Origin: Alitta virens
Lineage: Eukaryota > Annelida > Polychaeta > Phyllodocida > Nereididae
DNA: 64,000 nt
NCBI GenBank assembly: GCA_932294295.1
Contig: OW028575.1
Span: 38,752,253 to 38,816,252, forward strand
Direction of reading: 5' to 3'
Part shown: positions 25,057 through 37,920 of the stretch, in pieces
Layout: each line of letters opens with the position of its first letter
Position numbering within the stretch: the first letter of the stretch is position 1
The notes under the pieces: generated by a model
What the model was told of the DNA's origin: nothing
The model's input: the letters and a program-made list of their open reading frames with translations, nothing else
Database searches by the model: none
Made by a program: the position numbers and the translations under genes

Positions 25057-26068
25057 ACCTCTGAGGGCCCGGTGCCAGCCAGCCAGTCAACCTCAACTGG
25101 CTCAAAATAGGCCTGCTAGCTGGCCTGGCTGCAGTGTGAGGTTGAGTGTTCAGTCCCTTTAAGCCAAGCAGGCATTTGGATCTGTTGTTTCCAAGGTCCT
25201 ATTCTGATCTTTTCGTCATAACCAAAAAGGCACTCGGATTCACCCATGTCATAGACTTGAGCTTTGAACCAGTATAGAGACTTGAGCTTTGAACCAGTAC
25301 AGAGCCTGTCCCAAGTTGCAGATGGAAATACCAACAACTGCAATGAGGTGAGAAGACCATGTCTACAGATCTCGCCAATAAATATTTCCATGTTCCGCTG
25401 GGTCTTCAATTCCAACCCTTTCTGTGAGTGGCTCTGCATTGGCAGACTTATCAGTTCTGAGAACTTTTGCTCATCTGCTCAGTCCCCTAGCATTCTTATT
25501 TCATTGCCAGGGAGGCAGGGTCCAAAGGTATTTGGACGATTGGTTGAGCAGAAAACCAGGCCGCGTCGTAGACGAGGGTATAATAAAGCATGGCGAGATA
25601 TCACCTGAAATGGCGTTGCATCGCTTAATTATGTTCAAGCACTTGTCACGTTGTATGGGTATAATTGATATACTTTCTACGTGGTCAACTTCATTGCTAC
25701 CCCACTGGGATTGATGCTCCCCAAAATTCCCCAAAACCCTCTCTGCGGATAGACCTGATTGAGGGTCTTGCATCAAGACTGCGGCCAGCCCATACTGCTG
25801 CTCCCAGACAAGTGGTTACAGCTGCGTACATCTGATGGCAGGCCAGAATGAGGTCACAGTTTCTGGAAGCATGTCAACTGCTCTCTCAGGTATCAGGTAC
25901 AGAACATCACATAGTACCACTTTTTATTCTGTGTCACCTGAATGTTCAAGCAGATCAACAGTCTCATCCCCACCAAGTGATCTCCACAGAGCCTGGAGAT
26001 GAGCACCAATTTGTTCGGAACCAGGCTGAATAGAATGCCAGCTATTTCCGGATGGACTCAAATGCATT
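25057..26068 (+). pseudogene. DIRS-like reverse transcriptase/RNase H remnant
   Basis: Plus-strand fragments in shifting frames match DIRS-type reverse transcriptase: PKRHSDSPMS and ALNQYR (about 25200-25270, the K-D-x-R-P-V region), an LRTFAHLLSPLAFLF stretch, then the catalytic QRYLDDWLSR box near 25530. Downstream, a stretch near 25935-26030 (CHLNVQADQQS, HQVISTEPGDEHQF) matches the HIPG-x-N-x-x-AD...STEW region that ends the DIRS RNase H. Several stops and frameshifts are present. It is continuous with 18340-19783 before the LINE and with 47921 onward after the hAT. Confidence 0.75.
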
Positions 26069-26275
26069 GACACAACCAGGGCTTCAGAGTCGGAGTCGAG
26101 GAGTCGGAGGGTTTTTGGTTGAGTCAAAGTTGGAGTCAGAGGTGAAAGAAATCTGCTGACTCCTGACTCCTTGAAAGAAATTTGACTGAACAACATGAGC
26201 AATGTCACATTTTATTAACAAAGTGACTACATGAGCCATCTTACCATCAGTCACAAAATACAAATAGACCAGATA

Positions 26276-26433
26276 TTAAGTTATTAATAAATTCTTTACA
26301 GTCACATTTTCCCAATTCGCCCTCAGGAATAGTATGGCATTGATTGCATCTTCTTTGAGTGATGCTCTCAAATCTGACCTATTGATTTTGAGTGCTGGAA
26401 TTAATCTTTTTACACTGACTTGTGTGGGTGGCA
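26276..26433 (-). pseudogene. hAT transposase C-terminal dimerisation region
   Basis: On the minus strand this reads as the classic end of hAT transposases: LPPTQVSVKRLIPALK, SDLRASLKEDAINAILFLR, then a stop. The preceding 26434-26540 segment encodes more of the transposase in a shifted frame. The catalytic part lies beyond the Polinton, on the right. Confidence 0.82.
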
Positions 26434-26540
26434 GGCCAACGTACAACCACTGAAGCTACGTCTTTGACTAGTGCTGGGTATTGGTTGATGGCCTGTTTCT
26501 GAGTCAGTTTTGATCTCCTGTCAAACTGTTCTACTTCCTT

Positions 26541-27107
26541 AGTAGTAATACACTACACTTTAAAAACCACGTGATCCTGCAGAGGGCACTAGTGGTATCA
26601 CTGTACAGTGCTGCCACCACTACACTACACTTTAAAAACCACGTGATCCTGCAGAGGGCACTAGTGGTATCACTGTACAGTGCTGCCACCACTTCAACCT
26701 ATAACACTGTACAGTGCTGCCACCAGTGTTTAATGTTTTCATCCTCATTTACATGTAACCCATGATATATTACATGTTTTGCCCCCTCCCATTACCAGGT
26801 TTTAAGGTCCAGAAACACCATAATATTTTTACAGTGTTCATAATTCAGAAACATCATTATGATTTTACCTATGTAATAACTAATTAAGCAAAGTTTATCA
26901 ATAATCTTATTATCAATTAATATTCATGAAGTTCTCACATTCCATAAGTTTTCTTTGTTCTTTTTCGGTCATATACAAAAACTATATGTTATACAATTAA
27001 AAATGTTTCACTCCTCACCATTCCACACATATAATGCAATGAGGATCAAAAAGATTTCACAACGACAGTCAAAAGATTTCAGTCTACACACAACTTTACT
27101 AGCTTAC
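26541..27107 (+). repeat. Polinton left terminal inverted repeat
   Basis: It matches 45892-46265 inverted. It contains a 72-bp tandem duplication (units from 26551 and 26623), repeated CACTGTACAGTG palindromes, and a left-only insertion of about 182 bp (26811-26992) absent from the right repeat. Confidence 0.92.
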
Positions 27108-27242
27108 TGCAGAGGGCACTAGTAGTATCACTGTACAGTGCTACCACCACTACAACCTATAACACTGTACAGTGCAGCCACCAGTGTTTAATGTTTTCTT
27201 CCTCATTTACATGTAATCTATGATATATTCCATGTTTTAAGT
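27108..27242 (+). repeat. Third, diverged internal copy of the TIR core
   Basis: Immediately inside the left TIR, TGCAGAGGGCACTAGTAGTA, two CACTGTACAGTG-type stretches and CCAGTGTTTAATGTTTTC repeat the TIR core with several substitutions. The right end has no equivalent. Confidence 0.85.
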
Positions 27243-27636
27243 TTTCAAAAATGTTTTTATTGTTTCAAAATTTAATTACTGTAAAGCAGAACCCAACAGA
27301 TGTATTGTAATTTTGATCACCTTCTCTATACACTGTTTGAGTAAATTTCTATTCTTTAGTTATCATTCTGTAAGATGCCCCTATTTTTTGAAAATGCTAA
27401 AACTTATATGCACATTTTATGGCCTTCAAGACGTGTGCTTACAGATAATCACTTTTTGTTCACATGAAATATTACAGGCTTTTCCTCTCCATGCTCTCTT
27501 TATATTTTTCAAACTGTGTTTTTTTACTCATGACCTGCATTTCCTTTGATACTATTGGTTATGTCAGAAAACCCCGCCGATTTTCATTTTAAGTCAAAAG
27601 CTGATTTCACAACATTTCAATAGTCTACACAGCATT

Positions 27637-30600
27637 ATGGGTGACCCACCCGATGAAAAGATCATCGCTTCTCATGATGACCATGAAGAAAGAAAACCTT
27701 ACTTTATTGAACGTGTAAGTGAAATACGTGCACGACGTTATAATGTTGAAGAAATTACTTTCAAAGCGAAGTTTAACAATGATTTACAAGGAAGGAATTT
27801 ACTTGATGTTACTGACGATTTACACAACATGTTTGAGGATATCATGGATAATGTCAACGTGGATCGTATCGATAACAATGATAGAGCAAGAATCTCAATT
27901 AGACATGCAGGGGTTGATAAGGAAATTTTCATTCACTGTCAGCCTAAACACAACATAACAGCTGATGTTATAATGGAAAGGTATGTACTTATTATTGTGT
28001 AGTTATATGCAATACACTCATATCAATTTAGTAGGGTTTTTTTTTTTGCGTAAAATTCTAATTTTCATCCAATTCAGAGTTGGGGCAGTCCTGCAATCAA
28101 AGCAAGGTCTCGATGTGGATGAGTCATTCGAGGTCAACGTGGGCATAATGAGGGGGATGGAGAGTGGTGGCGGCCCCCCCTGCACAACGTCAGGTGTTCG
28201 TCGAAAGATTACAGACACTGATCCAATGTCAAAGGATTGCACCATAAAGAAAAAAAAATCAATGGTTTTCATCCCCGAAGTTGAGGGTGAATATCTGTGT
28301 GCAGGCAGAGCAATTGTAACATGTATGGCTAAAGTGAAAGATATGCCCCTGAAACAATATCGGTCACTTGTCAACACTCGAAATATTCACAGTGCAAACC
28401 CTAATTCTCAGCGTATGAAAGCTATCAGGCTACACATTGACGCAAGTGTGTCAATGCGGCGACCTGTCCCTGTTTCTGAACTTCATAAATTTGAGAGAAA
28501 TTTGAATGTTCAGATTGTGGTTATATCTGGTGATGTAGGCGACGATGTCATATATAGGGGCCTCACAACAAGGAAGGACAAGATCTTTCTTTATTTGAAA
28601 GATGGGCATTACCATAGTATTGTGAATATCAAAGGGTTCTTTGTTAACAAAAAACTGTGCACTCAATGTCTCACAGTGTATTCTAGGAGTGGAAGACATC
28701 CTTGCAAATTTACATGTGGTACATGCAACACGCAAAACTGTTTTTTTGGTGACGATTCTCTTGCATGCCCTGATTGCAACATGGTATGCCGTAGTGCAAA
28801 GTGCTTTATGGCTCACAAACTTGTGAGAGAGTACAAGACAGGCCCTAGAAAAGGACAGGAAAGGTTATCACTTTGTGACACTTTTCACAGGTGTAAGAAA
28901 TGCTCAAAAATAATAGACAAAACAAAACGTGATGCTAAAGATCATATGTGCGGTGAATGGTTCTGTCGATGTTGCCAAAGTTATGTTGTTAATGATCACC
29001 TGTGTTACTTCAAAATTAAGAAACCTAAATCCACCTCAGGCCGTTTTTTGTATTATGATTTTGAGACTACCCAAGACAGAATTATAACATGCGAAAAAGG
29101 TTATGTTAATAACCCTGTTCAAGGTTGTAAAAACTGCACACCGAATTTCTTTTGCAACACATGTAGAAAATGTAAAAATTGCAAAAGAAGCTATTGTGGT
29201 TTGCAGAGACATATACCAAACTATTTGGTGTGTCAGTCGGCATGCAATGTATGTAAGGATGAAGAGTTCTCGGAACACTCGGTTTGTGATAACTGTGGTG
29301 ACAGATGTACAAAGTGTGCACTGCTTTCACAAGACTGTTTTGTGAGGCCGCCATGTGCTAATGGTAGTTGTGGAAGGCGTGAACTCATTTTCAAAGGCCT
29401 GGATACTGTCCAAAATTTTTGTCGTTGGTTGATCAACCCTCAACACAAGGGCATGGTTGTTATTGCTCACAATAGCAAAGCTTTTGATTGTCACTTCATT
29501 CTGAACCACTGTGTTGAAAATGGGATGTTTCCCCAAGTCATTTATGCAGGATCAAAAATAATGACAATGTATTTAAACGAAGGTGTTGATCTTCATTTCA
29601 TTGACAGTCTCAACTTTCTCCCAATGGCATTAAAGAAGCTACCCCTAGCTCTAAATCTTAACCACCAGTTAAAAAAGGGACAGTTTCCCCATTTTTTGAA
29701 CACCCAAAATAACTGGAATTATGTAGGGCCTATTCCAGCACCCCATTACTATGGTGAAGACCACATGAGCACCAAAGATCGCGAAGAGTTCTTAAAATGG
29801 CACGCTTGTCAAAAAGATGAAATCTTTGATTTCCAAAAGGAAATTTTGGCTTACACCAGGGCGGATGTTGCAATTTTGAGAGAAGCATGCACGAAATTCA
29901 GACAGCTGATAATGAATGTCACAACAATGCAGGGGTCAAACACAGGGTGCGTTGACCCCTTTGCACACGCTACTATTGCATCAAGTGCAATGCAGATTAT
30001 CAGACAGCTGATGTTGTATGAGGTACACGATGTCGTTCTCATTGATGGTAGATAGGGTACAGGAGTGCTTAAAAGGGGAAATTGGACATTTAATGGTGAA
30101 CCAATTGATTCGGACATGATTGGAGAAACCAAATTCTTGAAATCTCCCATTCCCCAAATTCCTGCTAGGGGATACGGTAAACACACCAATGACAGTGATA
30201 AAGCGGCCACATGGTTAGAGTGGGTTGCTCACAAATCAGGGCGATACATTCAGCACTCCAGGAATGGAGGGGAATTTCGAATCCCAGGGACTAGGCTGTC
30301 ACTGGACGGCTACCATGCTGAATCCCTTACAGCCTATGAATTTATGGGGTGCCGCTATCATGGTCATGACTGTATTAAAGATAGGAAAAAAACTTTAGAT
30401 CCCCGAACAAATACTTCCCTTGAAAGTGTGTATCAGAGAACATTGTTACGTCTTGATCAAATCAGAAAAAAAGGGTACAGCACTGTTGTCATGTGGGAGT
30501 GTGAATATGACGGAATGGTTAAAAATTGTCCAGAAATGAAGGAGTTTGCACGTACATGCGAAACAGTCACACCCCTGAAAATTCGCGAAAGTTTTTTCGG

Positions 30601-31930
30601 GGGGCGGGTGTCCCCAGTGAAACTTTTTCATGAAGCTGAAGAGGGTGAAAAGGTACGTTATCTTGACTTAACATCGCTTTACCCCTGGATTACCCTCTCG
30701 GGAAAATATCCAACCAATCACGCTACGATAATTACCAATCAAGACAATTTTGATTACACTCTTGACGATTACTATGGCCTGGTTAAACTTAAAGTTCTCC
30801 CCCCACGAGGGCTTTACATCCCAGTACTTCCAGTCAGATGTGGAGGGAAATTAAAGTTTCCTCTCTGTTCAAAATGTTCACGAGCAGAGTCTTCAAAGAA
30901 ATGCAAATGTTCTGACTCTGACAGAGCAATCACAGGTACTTGGACAACTGAAGAAGTCAAAGAAGCTGTTCGTGTTGGTTATAAAATTCTAAAGATCTAT
31001 GAAGTGTATCATTTCACTGAGACAACAACAGATCCCGATAGCCATGGTAGCATTTTTGAGGAATATGTAAAAATGTTCCTTAAAGTTAAACAAGAGGCCT
31101 CAGGTTACCCTTCATGGGTTCAAACAGAGGGAGACAAGGACAAATACATCCACCATTATCTTGTCAATCAGGGGATTGCTCTAGACAAAGACAATATTGC
31201 TTATAATGCCCCCTTGAGACTTATTTCAAAGTTGAATGCAAACTCAGCATGGGGAAAATTTGTGCAAAGGCCAAATATGAGCCAATCCTTGTATGTTAAA
31301 TCTCTCACAGATTTAGCAAATATTCGCAATGACCCCACAAAAAATGTTCCTAATTTTCACATTGTTACACAAGATTGTATTGTTCTTGAATTTAAACATG
31401 CTGAAACATTTGAAGAGGAAGCAACATTCACCAATGAGATAATTGGCACTTTCACAACCTCTCTTGGATGCCTTCACCTGTTAAAAATTCTGCAAAAAAC
31501 TGGTGAAGATACTCTGTACTTTGACACAGACAGTGTAATTTTTTGTGAGAAAGATGGTCAAGAAACCTTGAAAGTTGGTGATCTGTTGGGAGAGTTGACA
31601 GATGAGCTACCTAGCGGAGTACACATTAAAACTTTTCTTTCCACGGGCCCCAAGAGCTACTGTTACAAACTGAACGATGGCACATGTGCAACAAAGATTA
31701 AAGGTATCACTTTGAATCATGTCAACAGTCAGTTGATAGACTTTGATGTCATGAAAGAAATTGTTCTAGGTAATCAGGACAAAGTTAAGCTCCCACCTGC
31801 AAACCAAATAACCCGAGCTAAGCATCTGGGCATAGGGTATAACAGACCTCAGTCAAAAATATTTAGGAAATTGTTCACCAAACGAGCTATACTCCCAGGT
31901 ACTTTCAACACTGTACCTTATGGGTACTAA
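27637..31930 (+). pseudogene. Polinton protein-primed DNA polymerase B, one in-frame stop
   Basis: Two exons (27637-27980 and 28078-31930, GT-AG intron) give a frame of 1398 codons. A Cys/His-rich zinc-binding region precedes the catalytic core. The 3'-5' exonuclease motifs are DFE (about 442-444), HNSKAFD (about 579-585) and YTRAD (about 710). Polymerase motifs are DLTSLYP (motif A, about 978), KLNANSAWG (motif B, about 1166) and YFDTDS (motif C, about 1263-1265), followed by KSYCY. It would copy the element by protein priming, as in adenovirus. A TAG at 30053-30055 (codon 774), between exonuclease and polymerase motifs, interrupts an otherwise clean frame, so the copy is probably dead unless readthrough or a sequencing error is involved. 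Confidence 0.93.
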
Positions 31931-32278
31931 CATGTGCATCCCTCTGCAGGTCATTTATTTTTTAAATCACAGTTTTATTAATATATCATTTTTGTAAATA
32001 GAATTATGATTTTGCAAGCTGAATGTGTAAAATCACATCTTTTTGGCAATAAATGATACATACTTTTTCTTATTTTTGTGGAAGAACTGTGTCATATCCT
32101 TAACTGTTATATTGTGTTACATTTGGCTCAAAATTGGAAAACAACGATAGTATAATATTGCTCATGATAAGCAGACGCATCTAGACTAATGATCACATGT
32201 CACTGTTCACAGGGCTTGCCCATCGCGAGGACGAATCATTAATATTGTTAAAGCTGTTAAACACTACTAAAATCAGAC
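31931..32278. other. Intergenic, A+T-rich
   Basis: Spacer between the polymerase stop and the membrane-protein start. AATAAA at 32050-32055 could serve polymerase polyadenylation. Nothing else seen. Confidence 0.5.
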
Positions 32279-34385
32279 ATGGAATTGCTAAAACTAATCA
32301 TTATTTTGTGCAACATTGTTCTTCCTGCACAAGGATATACATTCACGTGCGGGGCGGACAAACGTCGTGAAATGTTTAATGTGTGCAAGTGCACATATTT
32401 TGGATCTTCACAGGGAGTAATGGCTGATTGCACAGAAACGAGCGATCTGTCAATTCTTCCCACCTTCTCTACTCGTTTGACCAAGATGATGAAAACTGTG
32501 GACATGACGGGGACAGTTTTCTGTTATTCGATCATTTACGCACATCGCTCTCCACCCGATGTTAAGTATGAAGTGTTGTGCCAGGAAATTTCTACAGGTG
32601 ATAAAATTTATTTCATTTTAATCAAACAAATTTTTTTCTATTAAATCTAAAAAAAAATGTATATTATATCTCCTATTCTTATGTGTTATACAGGGTACAC
32701 CCACAGTGAAACAGAACAAACATTAGGCCTACACACTGATCAAACTACACAGCCGGACTCAGAACTTGCAGTCAGCTTGACTTCCACACCAACCAGGAGA
32801 CACACACGTGCCACCGACCTTCCATTATCAACTTACAAGAAACAAACAGAGCTTGCTACCCCAAGAGTAACAACTTACAAAGGTCATGTACAGGACACTA
32901 CGCAAGTGGTAACAACTTATTCAACACATGCCCCACAGCAAGATTTCACGCCTCCGCCCACTTTTCACCGGTCTAAATCGGAATCTGAACATACCTCAAC
33001 ACGTGCGCTAGTGAAGCTTTTATCCACAAAAAACCCGACTGATGCCAGCGAAAAGAAAAAACCACACCACAATCAAATCAAGCCCTTAGATACTAATGTT
33101 ACAGCCACGGAGATGTTGCAATCAAGAAACTCGGGATTTTGGAGCAAATTTACCTTTTCATTTACTTTGTCACCAGACACATGTCTGCTCTCCGTCATCG
33201 TTCTGTATGGTATAGTAAAGGTACGTTTTGTTCGTTTTTTTTTCATTATTTTTACAACCATTGTTGGCATTATCCATTATTTTATATAAGGTAAAAACTG
33301 TAACTAATGAAACAATTTATTTTTCAGATTGGATTTAATAGAAAAAAAAACTGCAGATTCTTGTTAAAATAATTGTGTGTAATTTTTTAATATATATATA
33401 TAGATGTCCATTAACTTTTTTACTCATCACTTTATTTTATAATTTATTGTAGAGGGATAGCGCACTGCTTGCAAGCGTTGTAACCAGTGCCACAAGTACA
33501 GTGGCAGGTTTGCTGTCAGATCACATTGCAATGGCCTCTGCTAGGGTCTCTAGGACACCCGCTGCCAAAATAAGGTAAGTTGTTTTTGTGTATAAAGAAA
33601 ATGGGAAAAATCCCCAAACACCTTAGTTATTCTACGTTGAATTTTGTGCTTTTTGACTCTGTTATAATTTCGTACTTTGAAATATTTTCGATCAAATTAA
33701 AATTTTGATGCCTGCTAAAATATGCTCGATTTTTAAAAACTGTTGATAATGTTTTCTATCATTCCATAACTACATGTTGTTAAAATTAGTTCTTTTTGGT
33801 GGTGTGAACGAAATCCTTGTACTGAAATTTTTGTTTTGACTACGCTTGAATTTCAAACTTTTGATAAAATTAATATTTTGTTGCATGCCATAATATAACC
33901 ATAAATTTGTAATAAACTACTGATGTTTTAATTATACCGTAACTACATGAGCTTTACATTCATTGTTTTCACAGTGTGGAGGAAATCGTGGACATTACAC
34001 GCCGTGCGGTTGAGCACCTGGGGGCGTGTGCGATCACCTCAGAACACCCCCCACCGTCATCTGTGACCACCCCTGAGGAATCCGCACCCGGTGACCTCTG
34101 CACCTCCCCTGTTCCTCCCCCCAGGGAGAAGAACACCAAGGGGACCCCACCGCTGACTACGATGGCCCAAAATTTTCCACCCCGGTTACCACGCCCTCAA
34201 TGCCCCCCTCTCATCATCTGTCAGATCCAGATGAAACCATCAAATACTCATATCATGAGTTGAGCGAGTGCACAGCTATAACATCACCCATCAACATAAC
34301 CACCCCACAACATCACGCTGAAACTTTGTTTTCATCTGGGGAAATTCCTGATGATATTGATCGTGTATATAACTTACACATTTGA
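32279..34385 (+). CDS. Polinton cargo: signal-peptide, S/T-rich, single-pass membrane protein
   Basis: Four exons (32279-32597, 32694-33220, 33453-33574, 33975 onward) join in phase. The N-terminus is a strong signal peptide (MELLKLIIILCNIVLPAQG). A small Cys-rich domain follows (CGADKRREMFNVCKC, then a DLSILPTFSTRL stretch and CYS) whose Cys and Leu spacing resembles an LRR N-terminal cap. Next comes a roughly 140-residue Thr/Ser/Pro-rich stalk, then a hydrophobic segment (SPDTCLLSVIVLYGIV) read as the membrane anchor, and a Pro-rich cytoplasmic tail. Exon 4 is open to 34263, but the more protein-like frame from about 34145 to 34385 is shifted by one base after a C-run near 34115, suggesting a frameshift. 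It could be an attachment or envelope-like protein, or a captured host receptor. Function unknown. Confidence 0.6.
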
Positions 34386-35274
34386 CTTTCTTCTTTTTTT
34401 TTTTTTTAAATGATGATGATGAACTAGAATGTGTATTGAGATTGAATGTCATATTTTATTGTTATTATTCATGTTTTTTTAAATGATGTCTTTAAAATTT
34501 ATAACTTATGTAATTGCTGTAAAAAAAAAGTTTTGTATTAAAAAAAGTTTTGTATTGTCTGCCACACGGAATTTAGTATATTGTCACAGTGTATATAGAC
34601 TTTTTAGTATTATTATTGTATTATGTTATATAGATATCTACTAACGTATTTAATATTATTTTTAGTATCATTGTAAAGAGTACAGATAATTTTATTATTG
34701 TTGTGTATATACCCATACTAAGGTGTTTAACTGCTATGTAAAAAAATATATATATATATATATATATGAATATTTATAAATAGTGTAAATCTATGTAATA
34801 ATTATGTTAAAAAAAATATTCTCATTGTTGAGAAATAATAGGTAAACTTGAATAAAATATTGTTAGCTACAAACCGAATTATAGCATTTCTTTTTGTTTT
34901 CTGATAATATACAGCAAAAAGTAAAAAATTAATCATTTATAAAATAAAAATGAGCATCTAGAAATTTGTTTTTGACTAACTATTTTCTTTCTTTTTTTTT
35001 TTTTTGACCAGCATGCCTAGAACTAGCAAAAATGCAGCAGGTGTCAAGACATAAGGAGGTGGAGGGAGGGGGACTAGTCATAAGTTCACAAGATGCTCGC
35101 AACCGCGTCAGCGTGGGCGGCACCAAATGTCCCCGGGCACCAAATGCCCGGAGACCAAATGCCCCCGGGCAACATGCCGCTAGCTAGCCAGTCTTCTTCT
35201 TCTTCTTCTTCTTCTTCTAATTCTTCTTCTAAGTCTTCTTCTAAGTCTTCAACCATATCGGAGTAAAAACTGAT

Positions 35275-35353
<79 letters not shown>

Positions 35354-36009
35354 TATAAATAAATATATATGGAAGTAACACAGTGAAAACATACAAATTG
35401 ATTTAATCTACGAAGGCAACTAATAAGTTGGATTTATTTTCTAAAAAATGTCTTGTTTTTCTTCGTCATGTTACAGATCGAAAAAAATTTAAATTAGGAA
35501 ACAGGTATTTTAAAAAACAATTCTTTTTTTCCAAATTATTTTGACAAACCAAGAGTAAAAATATTGTTTAATAAATGGGAAATCAAAAAAAGAATATATA
35601 TTTATATACTTTTTAATAACTATATGGTCTACAAGCTTTTTAACACTATCGTTGCTATACCATGTGGGGCGTTAAAAAACCACATGTATTGATACAATCT
35701 TGCTGATGAGGCTGGGAGGGTCTGATTTTTATACTAAAAAAAAAAATAATAAATAAAAAACCCCTTTTTGACTTGCCAGTTTAGTACACGACTATGCAGG
35801 ATGGTAAATGAGTCTCTTCCCAGTGCTCGCATTTTGAAAAAAACGCTATGAACACTGGGGGGCTGCACAGATTTTTCCCGCTCCCTTATTAAAAGGGAGG
35901 GGCTTATTCCAATTGATCTCCTTTTTGTAAAAAAGAAAAAAATTATACTAATGTGCATTGCAAAATCACATCTGCAATGCATATTGAAATTATGAATGCT
36001 CAGTTTTTT
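34386..36009. other. Convergent intergenic region with microsatellites
   Basis: Rightward and leftward genes converge here. It holds (TA)n at 34746-34766 and 35275-35350, (TTC)n at about 35192-35255, and a short CACCAAATGCCC repeat at 35128-35165. No coding segment was recognised. Confidence 0.6.
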
Positions 36010-37920
36010 TTAGAACCTCAACTCGATGTTAGCCCTAGCTCCCCGCGGTGGTGCTTTTTTTCCACCACGGTTTTTCTTGTCAGGGGAACCATTTGCTTTT
36101 ACTTTTCTTTCAATGGTTTCAAAATTATCCTCCTGGTTTTCCTCATCACTCTTGCGTGGCGGTTGTGAAGACGGAGGCTGAATTCTCTTTGCAGGTGTGG
36201 CAGTCAGCAAACTGGGTGAAGTTGTCCCCCTTTCATCGTCCTCCATGGCTTCTTCATCATCCTTTTTGGGCACCTTAGGAATGTTTGCATCCTGCAGAAC
36301 ATTATTCTTGGGCATTGGGGTGCAGTGGGAACACTGCATCTCCTCCATAACTGATGTATGGGCTGATGCACAAGGTTTCAGTTCTTTCAGCCCATACCAC
36401 TTTTCTTGGACTTGAGGGAGAAATTTCACCAGTTTGCCAAACTCATACTGGTTGAGGTTGATGCCTCTCCTTGTAGGGTGAAGGCTCTTAACATTTTCAT
36501 TTTTAAAAAAATAGTGTCTGACATCACAGGTGTTGAACGCTTTTTTAGCAACGGTGAAAAGGTTTTTACCGATGTGATATTTCAATTCACCTGGGATGAA
36601 TTCTTCTCCGTCATCGCCGCCATCTTCCCCTCCTGCACCTACACTTTCGCCTGAACAGCTCTCATATTGATCATCATACATTATCTCGCCATTTTCATCG
36701 GTCATGGGTGCCCTATCATCATAGGTGTCATCCTCACTTTCATCTGAACCCTGAAAAAAACAAAAAACAATTAGTCGACTATGATAATAAACAATACATA
36801 TTTTCTCAAGTAATTAAAATGAATGAAATGCTGTAGTAGGCCTATGTGTAAAATAACAAAAAGTTATGAAAAAAAGACATGATTAATATGTATGTATATA
36901 GCACCTTTATATAAAAAGAAACAGAACCCACTTCTTCCCTGTAAGCACAGCATAATGAGTATAACATCTAACCCCAACCACCAAGCTGTCAGACTAATTT
37001 CAACTTTTTTTGTTTTCCAACACTGTAAAAAAATGCCGTGTAATGAATTTCAGTTATAAAACTGGACAGTTTGTTAGCTGATTTCAAAACTTTCACAGTC
37101 AGACAAAACCATTCAGTTTTTTAACTGCAACTCTTTCTTTTTTCCTTGTTCATCATTTTCAGATAATGGAACTATGGGGGTGTGTTACATGTGTGTCTAT
37201 GCTGGGGGGGGGGGCAGATCAAAGATACCACCTGTAGTAGTATAAAAGGTGTAACACGGAGTGATCTTAAAAAATAAAAAAACCCTTATCATTATATCTG
37301 CCTTGTAGATTCCACTCTAGTGACATTGTGGTATAACAAAAAATGTATATGAAAAAGTCTCCTCTTTATTTTTCATTTGAGCTGTAATGAGCAGCAGAAA
37401 AAAATTCTGTGATGTTGTATGACTTGTTTTAACTTTACAGTCTCACAAACACCACAGAAATTTTCACCTGATACTCTTCACTCTTTTTTCTGTGTTTATG
37501 ATTAAAATTATATATAGAAAAACAACATATGATTGAATGTATGCTAAATCTACTCACGCTTTTCACAACCTTTTCCAGTTGGGGCAAGACATCGATAAGA
37601 TCCCTGGTTTGCTGTTTATCCAGCACCACTACTCTTTTTGTTGGAATATAAACATATTCCTCCTCTTCCAAGATGTAGTTTCTCAGGTGTAGACTAATTC
37701 GACCTTTGTATCTTTGTAGAGCCATAAATTTTCTGGTGCCCAACTCCTTGAACCATAGGTATTTCCCTCTTACCAAGGTTCCAGAATCGGAGTAATAACG
37801 ACGACCTTCGGGGTTTTCACCTCGTTTGCGTGTTGTCCACCATGGTGCTGAAAAAATCTGTGTTGTCGCAGGAATTGAGAGCTGAATGCGAAAAGTGCAC
37901 GTGTGGGGAGGATGCTCCAA
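36010..37920 (-). CDS. Polinton protein with two PC4-like domains
   Basis: Exon 1 (37558-37920) and exon 2 (36010-36750) join in phase 0 across an 807-bp GT-AG intron. The first domain (GKYLWFKELGTRKFMAL, HLRNYILEEEEYVYIPTKRV, then a QTRDLIDVLPQLEKV helix) and the second (GELKYHIGKNLFTVAKKAF, VRHYFF, HPTRRGINLNQYEFGKLVKF) both follow the PC4/Sub1 order: beta hairpins, IREY-like strand, P-x-R/K-x-G-I-x-L, amphipathic helix. PC4 folds bind single-stranded DNA. An acidic linker separates them and a charged Lys/Arg-rich tail ends the protein. The true start is unclear: the open frame has no ATG upstream of exon 1, and a Kozak-like CACCATGG at 37841-37847 is out of frame. Role in replication or packaging is inferred. 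Confidence 0.6.

Noticed and set aside
26571..26765. 64-aa frame in the left TIR, mirrored at 46041-46235
   Set aside because: A by-product of the TIR's 72-bp duplication; it has the repeat's periodicity and no protein features.
36751..37557. Separate genes for 37558-37920 and 36010-36750
   Set aside because: Good donor and acceptor in matching phase and complementary domain content favour one spliced gene, though two genes remain possible.
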